Source: Candidatus Poribacteria bacterium (GTDB lineage: Bacteria > Poribacteria > WGA-4E > JAJDTR01). From it: DNA of 64,000 bases. A program made the translations under genes and the position numbers. This document shows, piece by piece, positions 34,034 through 43,699 of the stretch. The stretch's first letter is position 1. Every line of letters begins with the position of its first letter. The stretch is from NCBI GenBank assembly GCA_022827055.1, contig JAJDTR010000042.1, positions 1 through 64,000 of the forward strand. Reading direction: 5' to 3'. The notes beneath the pieces are model-generated. The model was not told the origin of the DNA. It saw only the letters and a program-made list of their open reading frames with translations, and searched no databases.

Positions 34034-35056
34034 ATGACAAAAATCCCGTTCCTATGTTGCGTTTTGTGGTTTTGCTTACAATTGGCTCTCCCTCACCCAG
34101 TTTTGGCACAATCGACTACGGCACAACCAACGGAAAATTCCGCGGAGTCGAATCAGGCTCTCGATACCTCCGAAGAGAAATCGACGGACGAATCGGAAAC
34201 CGGTTCTCGACCTTCACAGGTTGCCCGCAGCGTGGACGTTAATCAACAGGTGGTGCAGATTGGCGGCAATTATCACCTTAGTCCCAAGCAGGCAGTCGAG
34301 AGTTTGGTTGTAATTGGCGGCAACTTGACTCTTCGAGGCAAGGTCAGTAACGACGTGCTGGTTTTAAAAGGTGACGTTGAGGTGCAAGAGGGTGCGGTGG
34401 TTCTCGGCAGCGTCACCACGGTATTAGGGAAGATTAGCGGAAAGCAGTATCTTGAGGGAATCCACAGAGAGGTCAACGGCTGGAAGTTTATCCCCGCTTC
34501 CGCATGGCTAATCATGCGGCCGCAGGAAGCATGGGGAATGGGGAAATCCGCGAAATTTGGGTGGGGCGTGCTGGTTTTCATCGCACTAACATTGGCTCAC
34601 ATTGCGGTTTATGCCGTATTCCCGCAACGGATGAATACCATGGCGCACGTAATCTCTCGCCGTCCCATCGGCAGCACGCTTCTCGGACTGGCTGTACTGA
34701 TCGCCGCCCCTTGTCTCATTACCGTGCTGGTGCTATCAATAATCGGTATCCCGTTTGTGCTGTTGTTTGTCTCGATCTTGCTTCCGATAGCAATCTACGG
34801 CAAGACGGCAATCTTCCTATCAATGGGGCAAACAATCTTTTCCCACCAACCCAAGGTTGTAGCGGTGATTGCGGGCTATTGGATTTATTTCATGGCAACG
34901 TCCATCCCGCACGTGGGGTTGCCCATGTTCCTCGCCGCGAACACCATCGGAGTCGGAATCTGTCTCAGAACGGTGTTTGGTCAGAGATCGGAACAGAGCG
35001 CGCCGCCGTTCGCTCACCGGCACCCTCTCCTCGACAAGTACCGACAGGCGGAATAA
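34034..35056 (+). CDS. exported bactofilin-like/polymer-forming membrane protein
   Basis: 340 residues. A signal sequence (CCVLWFCLQLALPHPVLAQS) is followed by a Ser/Glu-rich stretch. A beta-solenoid-like region at about 65-145 has repeating VVQIGGNYHLS, LVVIGGNLTLRGKVS, DVLVLKGDVEVQEG and AVVLGSVTTVLGKI, the short strand-turn repeats seen in polymer-forming cytoskeletal (bactofilin-type) proteins. Three to four membrane segments occupy about 180-315. The repeat region would sit outside the cytoplasm, unlike true bactofilins, so a similar fold with a different role is more likely. Confidence 0.7.
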   Translation: MTKIPFLCCVLWFCLQLALPHPVLAQSTTAQPTENSAESNQALDTSEEKSTDESETGSRPSQVARSVDVNQQVVQIGGNYHLSPKQAVESLVVIGGNLTLRGKVSNDVLVLKGDVEVQEGAVVLGSVTTVLGKISGKQYLEGIHREVNGWKFIPASAWLIMRPQEAWGMGKSAKFGWGVLVFIALTLAHIAVYAVFPQRMNTMAHVISRRPIGSTLLGLAVLIAAPCLITVLVLSIIGIPFVLLFVSILLPIAIYGKTAIFLSMGQTIFSHQPKVVAVIAGYWIYFMATSIPHVGLPMFLAANTIGVGICLRTVFGQRSEQSAPPFAHRHPLLDKYRQAE

Positions 35057-35155
35057 ACAACAACCCGCAGGCTGGATCGAACGCAGCAAGTCCAAACTCC
35101 CCAATGACACGCTATATTCTCCGAACCCCGAACCTGATCCAGGAGGGACGCACAC

Positions 35156-36136
35156 ATGGCGCATCAATCAGATGAACTATTCAGTACTGATGATTGGGTC
35201 GAGATTTATCGGACAGGAGATGAGTGGGAGGTAAAATTGATCGAGGCGACACTGCAGAATCAACAGATCCGGTGTTGTCCGGACTACGATCGAAAGTCGC
35301 GTCAAACCACTATCTTCGTCGCGCCGGAGCATCAGGTCGATGCACTCGAGCTTGTGAGCAGGATCGGCTTGGTCATTACGGACAATCAAAGTCCTACACC
35401 TCGTTCAGACGAAGATGAGGCGGATAGAATTCAGCCGTCTCACGAACCCGTTGACCGCGACGATGATCTTCCGCAAGCAGAGGCTGCCTCCATTGAAAAG
35501 GTTACGATTGCGGAACGGGAAGGCATTGGAGAGATTATCCATTCTATCGGACGCGGGTATGAGTTGCATGTCGGTCCGGAGCCCTACGGCATTGTTGAAG
35601 AGCACCGTTGGGAAGAATTCACTGACCTGAGCGCGCAGCGCCACGAGTTCTCAATTCTTCTCAGGCATGAGTACCCGGAACTTCACGCGTGGCTCAAGCA
35701 TGGGAAATTGATGGCTGAGTTTATTCGCTTGGTCGAATCCACTTACCGTGATGTTCCGCCGCCGCGAGGACGACGCGACCGCCCGCCAACTCAGCCCCAG
35801 CCCGGCGCCCAGCACCCCGAAACCGATTCGTCTGAAGTGAAAGTGCCGCAAATCGCAAAATTCAGCGTCTGGTTTTCGCTTGTTTCATTTCTAGCCGCCC
35901 TCATCCAGTTGCCATTGGTCGTGTGCGCCGTGTTTTCCGTGGCGTCAATCGGACTGGCGCTGCTCGGTGCCTACAGAATTAACACTGAGGACAGCGGGCG
36001 TAAAGGAACCCCTCTTGTTCTGATTGCCATAATTCTCGCGGTTCTTGCGCTTGTCATCGCGTGGAAACAGTCTCAGCCCAGCCCGGCGCAGCCGGAGCCG
36101 CGCATTGAGAACATCGAGTCAGAGAGCACACGATGA
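35156..36136 (+). CDS. hypothetical protein with DUF2007-like start and two C-terminal membrane helices
   Basis: 326 residues, AGGAGGGAC before the ATG. Residues about 12-75 (GDEWEVKLIEATLQNQQIRC, then IFVAPEHQVDALELV) match the small putative signal-transducing domain DUF2007. The middle (about 120-200) is globular and charged without a recognised fold. A proline/glutamine-rich linker leads to two hydrophobic helices at about 245-300, topology like DUF4190 proteins. Follows the bactofilin-like gene by about 100 bases and may be cotranscribed. Confidence 0.65.
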   Translation: MAHQSDELFSTDDWVEIYRTGDEWEVKLIEATLQNQQIRCCPDYDRKSRQTTIFVAPEHQVDALELVSRIGLVITDNQSPTPRSDEDEADRIQPSHEPVDRDDDLPQAEAASIEKVTIAEREGIGEIIHSIGRGYELHVGPEPYGIVEEHRWEEFTDLSAQRHEFSILLRHEYPELHAWLKHGKLMAEFIRLVESTYRDVPPPRGRRDRPPTQPQPGAQHPETDSSEVKVPQIAKFSVWFSLVSFLAALIQLPLVVCAVFSVASIGLALLGAYRINTEDSGRKGTPLVLIAIILAVLALVIAWKQSQPSPAQPEPRIENIESESTR

Positions 36137-36159
36137 ATCTCTGAAACCAAGTACACGAT

Positions 36160-36876
36160 ATGTCCTGCTGCACCATTGTTTTTGCCAAGAACCCGGTCCC
36201 CGGTCAGGTAAAAACCCGCCTGCTTTCTCTCCTCTCGCCCGAAGGTGCGGCGTCGCTCTACCAAGCCTTCTTGGTAGACTGGTGTAATGCGCTTTCCGCA
36301 CTCCCGGCGAGTGATCTGGTTGTGGCATACACTCCCCCTGACTGCTTACATGACCTAAAAACTTTGATTGGAGAGGGCGCAACTTATATCCCCCAAGGGG
36401 AATCGGCGTTGGGTGAACGGTTAACCGCGGTGTCACGATGGGCTTGCAATCGGGATTATGAGAAATTCCTAATCGTCGGCTCCGACAGCCCGACGCTTCC
36501 GACAGCGTACATTGAGAGAGGGATGGAACTCTTGGATTCCCGTGACCTTGTCATTGGTCCAAGCACGGATGGAGGATATTACCTTATCGGGTTTTCGAAA
36601 AGTGGAGCGAAGCGCACAATCCCCGTCGTATTTCAGGACATTGCGTGGAGCACGGAGCATGTCCTTCGGGCGACACTGGAAAAAGTCGACGGGACCAACG
36701 CAACACTAGGATTGTTGCCTCCTTGGTACGATGTGGATACTCCGTCCGATTTAGCGTTTGCGAAGGATCACCTGCTTGCCATGCGCCTGGCTGGGTGCCG
36801 CACCCCGGCGCCGAGGACAGAACGCGAATTGGAGAAGTGGCTTGGATCAAGCGATCGGATAGGATTGAACGAGTAA
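36160..36876 (+). CDS. DUF2064 / TIGR04282-type glycosyltransferase
   Basis: 238 residues with a nucleotide-diphosphosugar transferase fold. Marks: FAKNPVPGQVKTRLLSLLSP at the N terminus, IVGSDSPTLPTAYIERGMEL and GPSTDGGYYLIGFSK. This family is often called arsenosugar-biosynthesis-type glycosyltransferase, but most members occur away from arsenic genes, as here. Starts 24 bases after the previous stop. Actual substrate unknown. Confidence 0.85.
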   Translation: MSCCTIVFAKNPVPGQVKTRLLSLLSPEGAASLYQAFLVDWCNALSALPASDLVVAYTPPDCLHDLKTLIGEGATYIPQGESALGERLTAVSRWACNRDYEKFLIVGSDSPTLPTAYIERGMELLDSRDLVIGPSTDGGYYLIGFSKSGAKRTIPVVFQDIAWSTEHVLRATLEKVDGTNATLGLLPPWYDVDTPSDLAFAKDHLLAMRLAGCRTPAPRTERELEKWLGSSDRIGLNE

Positions 36877-36995
36877 ATACCTATCTTTCAACTGAATATG
36901 GAGGCATCCGATGAGCCAATAACGAATACGATGGCTAATCCTGATAGTAAATCCCGACAGCAATTCCTTTTCTCCTATTCCTGATTGGGTTGCTG

Positions 36996-37376
36996 TCAAG
37001 ATTCTTCGTGATGCTCCAGATGGTTTACAAAGTTCTGATTCAACTGCCTGAATTCTACCCGGAGATCGTGAGAGTTCGCCTCAATCTTTTCGGTGAGCGT
37101 ACTTATGTCTGCATGAATCGCTTGAGAATTAGCATCTAACCGAGCGTTTATCTGCCGCATATCCTCCCGGAGCAGGTTTATTGATTCTTCAATCCGTGCT
37201 TCAAGTTTGTCATCCCTTCGGCGAGTGTCCTCCCGGAGCAGGTTTATTGATTCTCTAAAGCGCGCATCAAGTTTGTCCTCTCTCCGATTCAAAACCCGCC
37301 AGCCAAACCCAACAAACGCAACGCAGAATCCTACAAACGGGCCCCAGAACTTAAGTCCGTCAAGAAAACTCTCCAT
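36996..37376 (-). CDS. small membrane-anchored coiled-coil protein (QNH family, member 1)
   Basis: 126 residues: one N-terminal hydrophobic helix (FWGPFVGFCVAFVGFGWRVL), then an uninterrupted charged coiled coil. It contains a perfect 22-residue (66-base) internal duplication, KLDARFRESINLLREDTR and KLEARIEESINLLREDMR, with long identical DNA stretches starting at 37162 and 37228. The C terminus RQLNQNFVNHLEHH matches KLNQNHIDHLTHH at 40575-40856 and RLIRQNHLEHI at 62091-62291. Function unknown; layout suggests a trimeric or dimeric rod anchored in the membrane. Confidence 0.65.
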   Translation of the reverse strand: MESFLDGLKFWGPFVGFCVAFVGFGWRVLNRREDKLDARFRESINLLREDTRRRDDKLEARIEESINLLREDMRQINARLDANSQAIHADISTLTEKIEANSHDLRVEFRQLNQNFVNHLEHHEES

Positions 37377-37459
37377 ATTTCACATTCCCCTTGTTAAACT
37401 GTTTAATCTTTACGTGCTAACCATTCTCTTGAACCGGCTGAGAAGATTGGATAACAACG

Positions 37460-37819
37460 TCACCGCTCTCTGACTTGGGCGTCGTAGACAAGGAACTCCG
37501 TAATCTGGCTGGCGGTTTTCGGTGTCAACCCGGAACCGGGTTTGCGCATCATTAGTTGGACGTATTTCTTCCATTCTTCCGCCGCGAAGGACGAGTTAAT
37601 GGGGCGGGCAAGCGTGTGACAGCGGCTGCATTTGTTCGCAAAAAGTTCGTAGTATTCCCGCATCTTGGGTGGATAGCCGGAGACATCAACATAGTTTTGC
37701 CCCTTGTCGGCAAGGTAAGTCTTGGGAGCCGTTTGGGGTATTCTGAGCATGCCAATGACCATGGCAACCATCAAGCCAAGCACAATCACGACGGTTATCC
37801 AAACCACGAGTTTGCTCAT
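37460..37819 (-). CDS. membrane-anchored c-type haem protein
   Basis: 119 residues. An uncleaved N-terminal helix (VVWITVVIVLGLMVAMVIGM) anchors a small periplasmic domain with a single haem c site CSRCH (in FANKCSRCHTLARPINSS). A downstream Met (LMMRKPGSGL) is a candidate sixth ligand. This is a small monohaem cytochrome-like electron carrier or sensor. Same strand as the TPR gene just upstream (18-base gap to 37838), possibly one unit. Confidence 0.8.
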   Translation of the reverse strand: MSKLVVWITVVIVLGLMVAMVIGMLRIPQTAPKTYLADKGQNYVDVSGYPPKMREYYELFANKCSRCHTLARPINSSFAAEEWKKYVQLMMRKPGSGLTPKTASQITEFLVYDAQVRER

Positions 37820-37837
37820 CCGTCAGTACCTAAATCG

Positions 37838-38269
37838 TTACCCCTCCGCCTTTAGGTATTCCACGCGCCGCTGGGCAGCCGTTCCAAGGTAGTGATTATC
37901 AAAATCTTTCGCGAGCTTGCTGAATTGCCTTACGGCTTTATCGCGCTGTTCAAGTTTATTGTGGGATTCAGCGAGCCAGTAAAGGCACTTGACGAGTGTC
38001 GCGTTCGGGATTTCTTTGCCCGATTCATCTGTTTTTGGCGTCTTACTGTGCTTCTTCTCGTATTTGATGGCGGCTTCGAAGTTCTCGATCGCCTCCTCAA
38101 AATTGTGATCGTCATGGTATGCTTTGAAGGCTAGGTACAGGTTGAGATTGTCGCTAGTGTCGCGGAGAAATTCGAGGTTATCGCCAATTTCCTCCAATGC
38201 GTACTCCACATCATCCTCTTCATCCAGTATTACCTCATCCAACTCTTGTTCCTCTTGCAACTCGTCCAT
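37838..38269 (-). CDS. TPR-like protein
   Basis: 143 residues from ATG 38269, which has AGGAGA six bases upstream. The frame is open to 38464 but that part is repeat-derived. Acidic start MDELQEEQELDEVILDEEDD, then two to three TPR-like helical pairs (AYHDDHNFEEAIENFEAAIK, CLYWLAESHNKLEQRDKAVR). Probably a protein-protein adaptor. Followed closely by the haem protein gene. Confidence 0.7.
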   Translation of the reverse strand: MDELQEEQELDEVILDEEDDVEYALEEIGDNLEFLRDTSDNLNLYLAFKAYHDDHNFEEAIENFEAAIKYEKKHSKTPKTDESGKEIPNATLVKCLYWLAESHNKLEQRDKAVRQFSKLAKDFDNHYLGTAAQRRVEYLKAEG

Positions 38270-38458
38270 TTCAATCTCCTTTGCAAAGGTTCTATTGGTG
38301 GTGCTAGTATACCAAACATAGGACAAAATCGCAAATGAGAAAACTGACGACGACGATAGAATTCCTTGGTTTCCCCGCCCGCCACCATTCCAGGTCGCGC
38401 CGCCCTGCCCCCGACCGTGGGCGCTTGCCCAAATTACTTCATCGTACCGGTCACTAGC

Positions 38459-38518
38459 CATCAAGCGAGTGATTAGCGAGTGATCAAACGAACGAACAGT
38501 GAGTGCGATAGAGTTCCC
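38459..38518 (+). repeat. GATC-unit modular repeat, two units
   Basis: CATCAAGCGAGTGATTAGCG, then GATCAAACGAACGAACAGTG, then the AGTGCGATAGAGTTCCC cap. Unit spacing is again about 23 bases. Confidence 0.7.
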
Positions 38519-38629
38519 GTAGAGATCCTCTGACCACTGGCCACTGCGTTTTCCCCTTCCACTCTTCTTGTCATCTTCCCTTCCCCACTCACCACTACAT
38601 TCCTCCCGCCGATTCCGCCGTATTCGGCG

Positions 38630-39403
38630 CTACCTTGTCCCACCCGGAGCATCCGCAATGGCCGCTATATCCCAAATGAGTACAACACCATCCGCACTAC
38701 CACTTCCCATTTCGCTGCCATCCGGGCTGAACGCCACGCTAACGACATTGCTTGTATGCCCCGTGAGAGTTTGTTTGTGTGTACCCGTTGAGATATCCCA
38801 CAGACGTATGGAATTGTCCATACTCCCGCTTACCAGCGTACCCCCGTCGGGGCTGAACGATACGCTACCGACTCCGCCGGTATGCCCCGTGAGAGTGCGT
38901 TTGTGCGCGCCCGTCGCAGTGTTCCAAAGCCGAATCTCGGCGCCAAAAATCGAGCCGCCGTCGCGTTCGCCGTCACTGCCGCTCGCTAGGGTTTGACCGT
39001 CGGGGCTGATCGATACGCTCAAAACCCAATGCGCATGACCCGTAAGTGTTCGTTTGTGTTCCTCTGTCAGCGGGTTCCAGAGACGAACCGTATTGTCCCT
39101 GCTTCCACTTGCGAGGATGCCTCCGGTCGGGCTGAACGCAACGCTGGTGACGTCTGCCGTATGCCCCGTGAGAAACGCGGTCTCCCTATAGCCTGATGTA
39201 TCGTAGATTCGTATGCCTCCGGCGTGCGCGATAGCCAGGCGTTCCCCATCTGGAGAATACGCAAGATCAAAAATATCGCTGGTGCTGAAGCGCGCTTTGA
39301 CGCCCTCCGGTAAATTCGGCGGAACCTGAGCGAGAATGCCGTGCGGACACACGGCTGGAATGAGCAGACACATGAAAACAGTTGCAATCGTTGTGTTTCC
39401 CAT
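38630..39403 (-). CDS. exported WD40-repeat protein
   Basis: 257 residues from ATG 39403. Signal peptide (MGNTTIATVFMCLLIPAVCP, ending GILAQ), then five to six WD40 repeats with clear GH...WD pairs: TGHTADVTSVAFSP, TGHAHWVLSVSISPDGQTLA, TGHTGGVGSVSFSPDGGTLV, and closing TRLWN/IRLWDI/LIWDI strands. Seven blades would need more sequence, so the propeller may be closed by the N-terminal strands or be incomplete. Proteins of this kind are numerous in poribacterial genomes. Confidence 0.8.
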   Translation of the reverse strand: MGNTTIATVFMCLLIPAVCPHGILAQVPPNLPEGVKARFSTSDIFDLAYSPDGERLAIAHAGGIRIYDTSGYRETAFLTGHTADVTSVAFSPTGGILASGSRDNTVRLWNPLTEEHKRTLTGHAHWVLSVSISPDGQTLASGSDGERDGGSIFGAEIRLWNTATGAHKRTLTGHTGGVGSVSFSPDGGTLVSGSMDNSIRLWDISTGTHKQTLTGHTSNVVSVAFSPDGSEMGSGSADGVVLIWDIAAIADAPGGTR

Positions 39404-40574
39404 GATGGATGTCCCTTTTCTCCAAATTCGGTCCGTGGCTATGGACGAATTCTCCCCAGTGCGGGTAAACACGATTAGCAAAAGTTAAAGGCCGTTTGAA
39501 AAGTACAGCTCGCAAGGTGCGATCAACCAAATTTCCTCCTGCAAATGCTAGTAAGCTTCAACTTATCCCTAGATTGTAAAGGTCTCGGACTTGAGTGTCA
39601 ACAGACAAGGCGGGAAAATGTCTCGCCTTTATAATTCGCTCTGTTTATCTTGTTTAGGTATGCTCAAGTTGTCAATTTGCTCGAGACTTGGACATGAATC
39701 AAAAAGCCGATGCGAACGGAATCCGCGGCAACTCCTTCGACAAATCATTCGCTAATCTTGGCCAATGTCAACTCTTCGAAACACCACAAAAAAAGCGAGG
39801 GGCATTACACCCCGCGCCGCCGACAAGAAATCCAACCCTTCACTCATACTTGCCGCTCAAGTAACACTCGACATTGCGCTCCGCTGGAGCGCGGAGATCG
39901 GACGCATCACGATTCTATTGACATTGCACACCTACGGAGTGCAAGAGGTAGATAATCTCTCTCAAGTAACACTTTCTCAAGGTTAACCAAGGAGTGAAAA
40001 ACGAGTGTTGCTTGTTGAAAGAATTATTCCGACAAGGATAATGGGATGCTACCAACATCTTGCGCGTTGACCTGAAAGAATCCGCCGTTAGCGTGTACAA
40101 GTACACCCTGCTCGCAACCCTCGCAGCGAATTCGTTCCGACCATCCCAATTCGCCGAACGACTCCGATTTGTGTAATGCCCCACAGACTTTTGTACCACA
40201 AGGGATCTCTATCAGGACTTTCTATAGGGATTGGCTATCGCACTCATTATCCATTCGCTTGATCCTTCCTTAATCAGTCAGTTGATCACTCGCTATCCAC
40301 TCTTTTGATCCTACAAAATAAGCAATTCTCAGCAGCGTGGAGTATAGATTGTGATTCGTGTCCGCAAACTAACAGTTTGCGGTACATTGGGTGAATTGCT
40401 GATGGTTACAGTGTTTGCCGAATTAGCAACATCAAAGTATCAAGGCGCCCTAGTCAATCTCCATAGTTTGGTAGATGTAATGAACCAATGAACTGAATCA
40501 AAATGGCGTTGATGAATCAACGAAACCGTGATAACATATTAAGCAGTCGTCTAGGCAAAGGAGACAAATCAATC
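39404..40574. other. 1.2-kb gene-poor gap with repeats and a decayed gene fragment
   Basis: Holds a decayed sorting-domain fragment (40050-40151) and a two- to three-unit modular repeat (40203-40310). The rest shows no convincing gene. Confidence 0.6.
40050..40151 (-). pseudogene. remnant of a C-terminal sorting (FlgD-like) domain
   Basis: The minus strand encodes NWDGRNEFAARVASRVYLYT followed by LTADSFRSTRKMLV, which aligns over its whole length with the end of the protease at 49389-51086 (YWDGRNQQGQRVASGVYFYS, LTAGEFTTTRKMLV). No upstream NPFNPETW part remains in frame, so only the last about 34 codons of a lost secreted protein survive. Confidence 0.75.
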
Positions 40575-40856
40575 ATGGATTTTGCATCATGGAGCCCCTC
40601 ACATACCATCCTTGTGCTTGTTGTTATCATTGGTTTCATTGGGCAGGTTGCCGTCCTGTTCCATCGCACTTCAAGACTGGAGAAACGTGCAGACAAGACA
40701 GACAGGCGCATTGATGAACTCAGAACCGAAATGAATCATCGACTTTCGGATGTACAAAGCGAAATTCGGGATGTCCGAAAAGAAATGGCTGACGTCCGAA
40801 CCGAAATCAGCAAACTCAACCAGAATCATATCGATCACCTGACCCACCACAACTAA
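40575..40856 (+). CDS. small membrane-anchored coiled-coil protein (QNH family, member 2)
   Basis: 93 residues from ATG 40575. N-terminal hydrophobic helix (ILVLVVIIGFIGQVAVLF), then a coiled coil of repeated RTE/RDVRKEM heptads (DELRTEMNHRLSDVQSEIRD), ending KLNQNHIDHLTHHN. It matches in plan and tail the proteins at 36996 and 62091. An AAAGGAG lies 13 bases upstream, somewhat distant. Function unknown. Confidence 0.65.
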   Translation: MDFASWSPSHTILVLVVIIGFIGQVAVLFHRTSRLEKRADKTDRRIDELRTEMNHRLSDVQSEIRDVRKEMADVRTEISKLNQNHIDHLTHHN

Positions 40857-41408
40857 AATCCCACCCCTGTCTCCAGCCTTCTATACACATGCCGCGCCTC
40901 TAGTGCTAATGCCCTTTTTCGTTTTCCCGCTCCCTCACCTCCTCGTCTTCCAGCCCCCGCTTACGCATCACGTCTTTTATCCTGTAAATCATTGAATCCT
41001 GAACATCCTGATTCAGACAAATTACACCTCCCACCGCGTAGTTGCCGAATGAACCAATGCCCCGAAAAGTATTCTTCATAGAAATCCCCCTCACCCGATA
41101 ATTTGTGGGAGGCGGCATCTTGCCTCGACCAACTTTCTTTAGGGCGCGATAATCTGAAGGAACCTGGTCCGACGTAGGGGCGATCAATGGAGATCAAACG
41201 AACAAATAGTGAGTGCGATAGCAATTCTCTAAACATCTGTCTCTCCCGCACGAAACGCCCCGCCGACCCAATTCCATTTCCCATTGCCGATTCCCGGGCA
41301 TCTATGCCATAATCATGAAAACAGAATTAATGATATTGATATGTACACTGACTTCACTACGATTGAGAATCCTTGAGCTACATATCAAATGTAAGAGGTG
41401 GCTCTACG
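40857..41408. other. gap with repeats, no gene
   Basis: Has a degraded GGGAGGCGGCATCTTGCCTCG palindrome (about 41105-41125) and a GATC-unit repeat (41192-41226). A 93-codon frame on the minus strand (40906-41187) runs through the repeats and is not credible as a gene. Confidence 0.55.
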
Positions 41409-42269
41409 ATGTCTAAGGAATCGGAAAACGCAGCACAGGAGGACCATGACGACGAGCAGGCCCTCAAATATATGCTAGATATAGGCAGCAGCGGTGGTGG
41501 CAATTTAGCAGGTGCGTGGCTGGGATTGCTACTCGGCGGTCCAAGCGGCGCTTTGGTCGGAGCGTTTTTCGGAGGCGCGGCAGGTAAAGCAATCGAAATT
41601 GCGTTGAGGGTGGTTAGCCAAGAGATTTGGGCGCGACAGTTGAGCACAAGAGAGAGAATGCGCGTTGGTACTGTGCTTGATGTCGTGATCACCGAGATAC
41701 GTCGGCGGGTAGAAGCTGGTGAAAGTGTACGCGCGGATGGCTTCTTTAATGAGAACGAAACTGGAAGATCTGATGCAGAGGAAGTCGCAGAGAGCGTGCT
41801 ATTGAAGGTTCAGCGAGAACCAGAGGAAAAGAAAATCCCCTACATGGGTTATTTGCTTTCAAGCATCGCCTTCGATCCGGAAATAAGCGTACACATGGCG
41901 CAACAACTCACGAAGATCGCCGAACAGCTTACCTACCGCCAATTATGCATCCTGAAGCTATGCGATGTGAAAGATAAATACGGGTTGCGTCGTAAAGATT
42001 ACCGGGACCAGATTGTCGACGAAAGAAACATCTATCAAATACTTTACGAGTGTGCTGAACTTGATAGCAAGCAATACATAAACTTCCGAGGTAAAGCGGA
42101 TCTTCATAGCAAGGAACGTAAGGACTTCGGGGCTACGATCGACGGACTCACCAGCCCAACACCTAGCCATATGGCGCTTCAAGGAATCGGAGAAGATCTT
42201 TTCAATCTCATGAAACTGTCCTTGATACCAGATGCTGACATAGCCCCAATCGCAGAGCAATTGAAGTAA
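41409..42269 (+). CDS. hypothetical protein with glycine-rich membrane-like segment
   Basis: 286 residues from ATG 41409 (GAGGTGG upstream; a TTG at 41373 is an alternative). After an acidic start, residues about 25-66 form a glycine-zipper-like hydrophobic stretch (GGNLAGAWLGLLLGGPSGAL, then VGAFFGGAAGKA) that could insert in membranes. The remainder is helical and charged (YLLSSIAFDPEISVHMAQQL, LTYRQLCILKLC). I do not recognise the family. A glycine-zipper head on a globular body occurs in some abortive-infection proteins, and the neighbours are defence-like, but that is only suggestive. Confidence 0.65.
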   Translation: MSKESENAAQEDHDDEQALKYMLDIGSSGGGNLAGAWLGLLLGGPSGALVGAFFGGAAGKAIEIALRVVSQEIWARQLSTRERMRVGTVLDVVITEIRRRVEAGESVRADGFFNENETGRSDAEEVAESVLLKVQREPEEKKIPYMGYLLSSIAFDPEISVHMAQQLTKIAEQLTYRQLCILKLCDVKDKYGLRRKDYRDQIVDERNIYQILYECAELDSKQYINFRGKADLHSKERKDFGATIDGLTSPTPSHMALQGIGEDLFNLMKLSLIPDADIAPIAEQLK

Positions 42270-42490
42270 ATTACCGTCGCGTAACAACGTCTTTCGCGAC
42301 CATGTGACATTGTGCAGCATTCTTTCTGGGTGCGATGGAAGGAATGAGCAATGACGAATCAAGCGACTGAATAAACATAAAACAAGTGGATGTCAAGTTA
42401 GATAGTAAATCCTGATAGAAATCCTTTCATCTTGTTCCGATTCCGTCCCAACCGCGGCGATATGCCCCAGGTCTTTGAAAATCCGAAGAC

Positions 42491-43699
42491 TTACTTCCCT
42501 ATCCTATCCGTCACATATTCGCGCCACCAATCTCGCCACTTCCACTCATTGTCAGCGACATTAAACACCCAGAACAGTTGATCTAACAATGCAATAAGAA
42601 CCCTTGAAAACCCTTCCGCAGTTCGTATTTTTCGCGGTAAACAACGAGTCGAAGCCAATATTTCTGATTCCGCTGACTGCCGTCGTTCTACGGCCGCCGG
42701 TTGTAAATCACTGGAAAACAAGAGTTTTTCGCCACTTACTTGCGCCAACCTAACAATCATCTCGACATTTCCTGAATATTCGCATTTTGTAAAGAAATTC
42801 TCCGCAATACCTAAGAATCCGTAGATTTTTGAGGCTATTTCATCAGCACTGAGATATTCTTCACCTCGATTGTCGTCATCACGGGGCAAATAATTGTTAG
42901 GCATCGGTTTCCGATGTAACCCTTCCCTGCAGTAAATGATGCCGTGTTCATTCAATTCCCAGAAGCATAGCCAATCCCCTTTTTCCACATGGAAGGTCCC
43001 ACCTGTAACCCTTTTTGTACTCAAGTCAATGTTTCTCGCCGTAGATGGAATCAACGGGTGTTGTACCATGTATTCATATATCTCTGGCGGTGCAATTATA
43101 GGACGATATGGAAATACGGGATGCGCACATATTGCCATATTGGGACGTTCTAACTGAGATCTGTAGCTATTCACCCGCACGCGCTCCTCAATGCGGTCAA
43201 GTATCCGCCGATTCATTCTCCGCGGTTCTTCGCGCCGTTTCAGCATATATTCGATTCTGTCAATTTCCGCTAGTTCATACGGCGGTGTGACACTGCCGGT
43301 ACGGACATACACGCGCGTGGCATTCTGAATAGCATGAGGCGCTTGTTGGCTTTCTTCGACCCGCACAACCACGACGACCCTGTCCCTCTCCCCCGGCACA
43401 TCGCACATGATGACTTCAGGTATAATCGCAGGATAAATTCCATCTGTTGCACTCTGTTCGATTTGTTCGCGAATTCCGCCTTCGTTAGGTATCCCTTGAA
43501 TATCAGGTTTTGCCCTGCTGTTTTTATCTGTCTCAACACCGACAATGAGTACCCCGCCCTGAGTATTGGCGAATGACGAAATGATTTTAGGTATGTGTGC
43601 TATCTCACTTTTGTATTCGACTCGCACCCCTTCGCCCCATTCTTGGCAGAATTCCACGATATCGTCAAATTCAATCTCGCTCGCTAGCTTTGTAAACAT
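42491..43699 (-). CDS. Schlafen/AlbA_2-domain protein
   Basis: 402 residues. Residues about 15-130 are an AlbA_2 (Schlafen-type, COG2865) domain: the entry EGVRVEYKSEIAHIPKIISS with the FANTQGGVLIVGVE motif, then VVVVRVEESQQAPHAI and RVYVRTGSVTPPYELAEIDR. The domain is found in nucleic-acid regulators and in some defence systems. The C-terminal two-thirds has no recognised fold (EWKWRDWWREYVTD at the end). It faces the 286-residue gene and precedes, on the same strand, nothing closely spaced. Confidence 0.85.
   Translation of the reverse strand: MFTKLASEIEFDDIVEFCQEWGEGVRVEYKSEIAHIPKIISSFANTQGGVLIVGVETDKNSRAKPDIQGIPNEGGIREQIEQSATDGIYPAIIPEVIMCDVPGERDRVVVVVRVEESQQAPHAIQNATRVYVRTGSVTPPYELAEIDRIEYMLKRREEPRRMNRRILDRIEERVRVNSYRSQLERPNMAICAHPVFPYRPIIAPPEIYEYMVQHPLIPSTARNIDLSTKRVTGGTFHVEKGDWLCFWELNEHGIIYCREGLHRKPMPNNYLPRDDDNRGEEYLSADEIASKIYGFLGIAENFFTKCEYSGNVEMIVRLAQVSGEKLLFSSDLQPAAVERRQSAESEILASTRCLPRKIRTAEGFSRVLIALLDQLFWVFNVADNEWKWRDWWREYVTDRIGK

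Noticed and set aside
40906-41187. 93-codon minus-strand frame
   Set aside because: Runs through degraded palindrome and repeat sequence. The CLNQDVQDSM-like text is typical of translated non-coding repeats.
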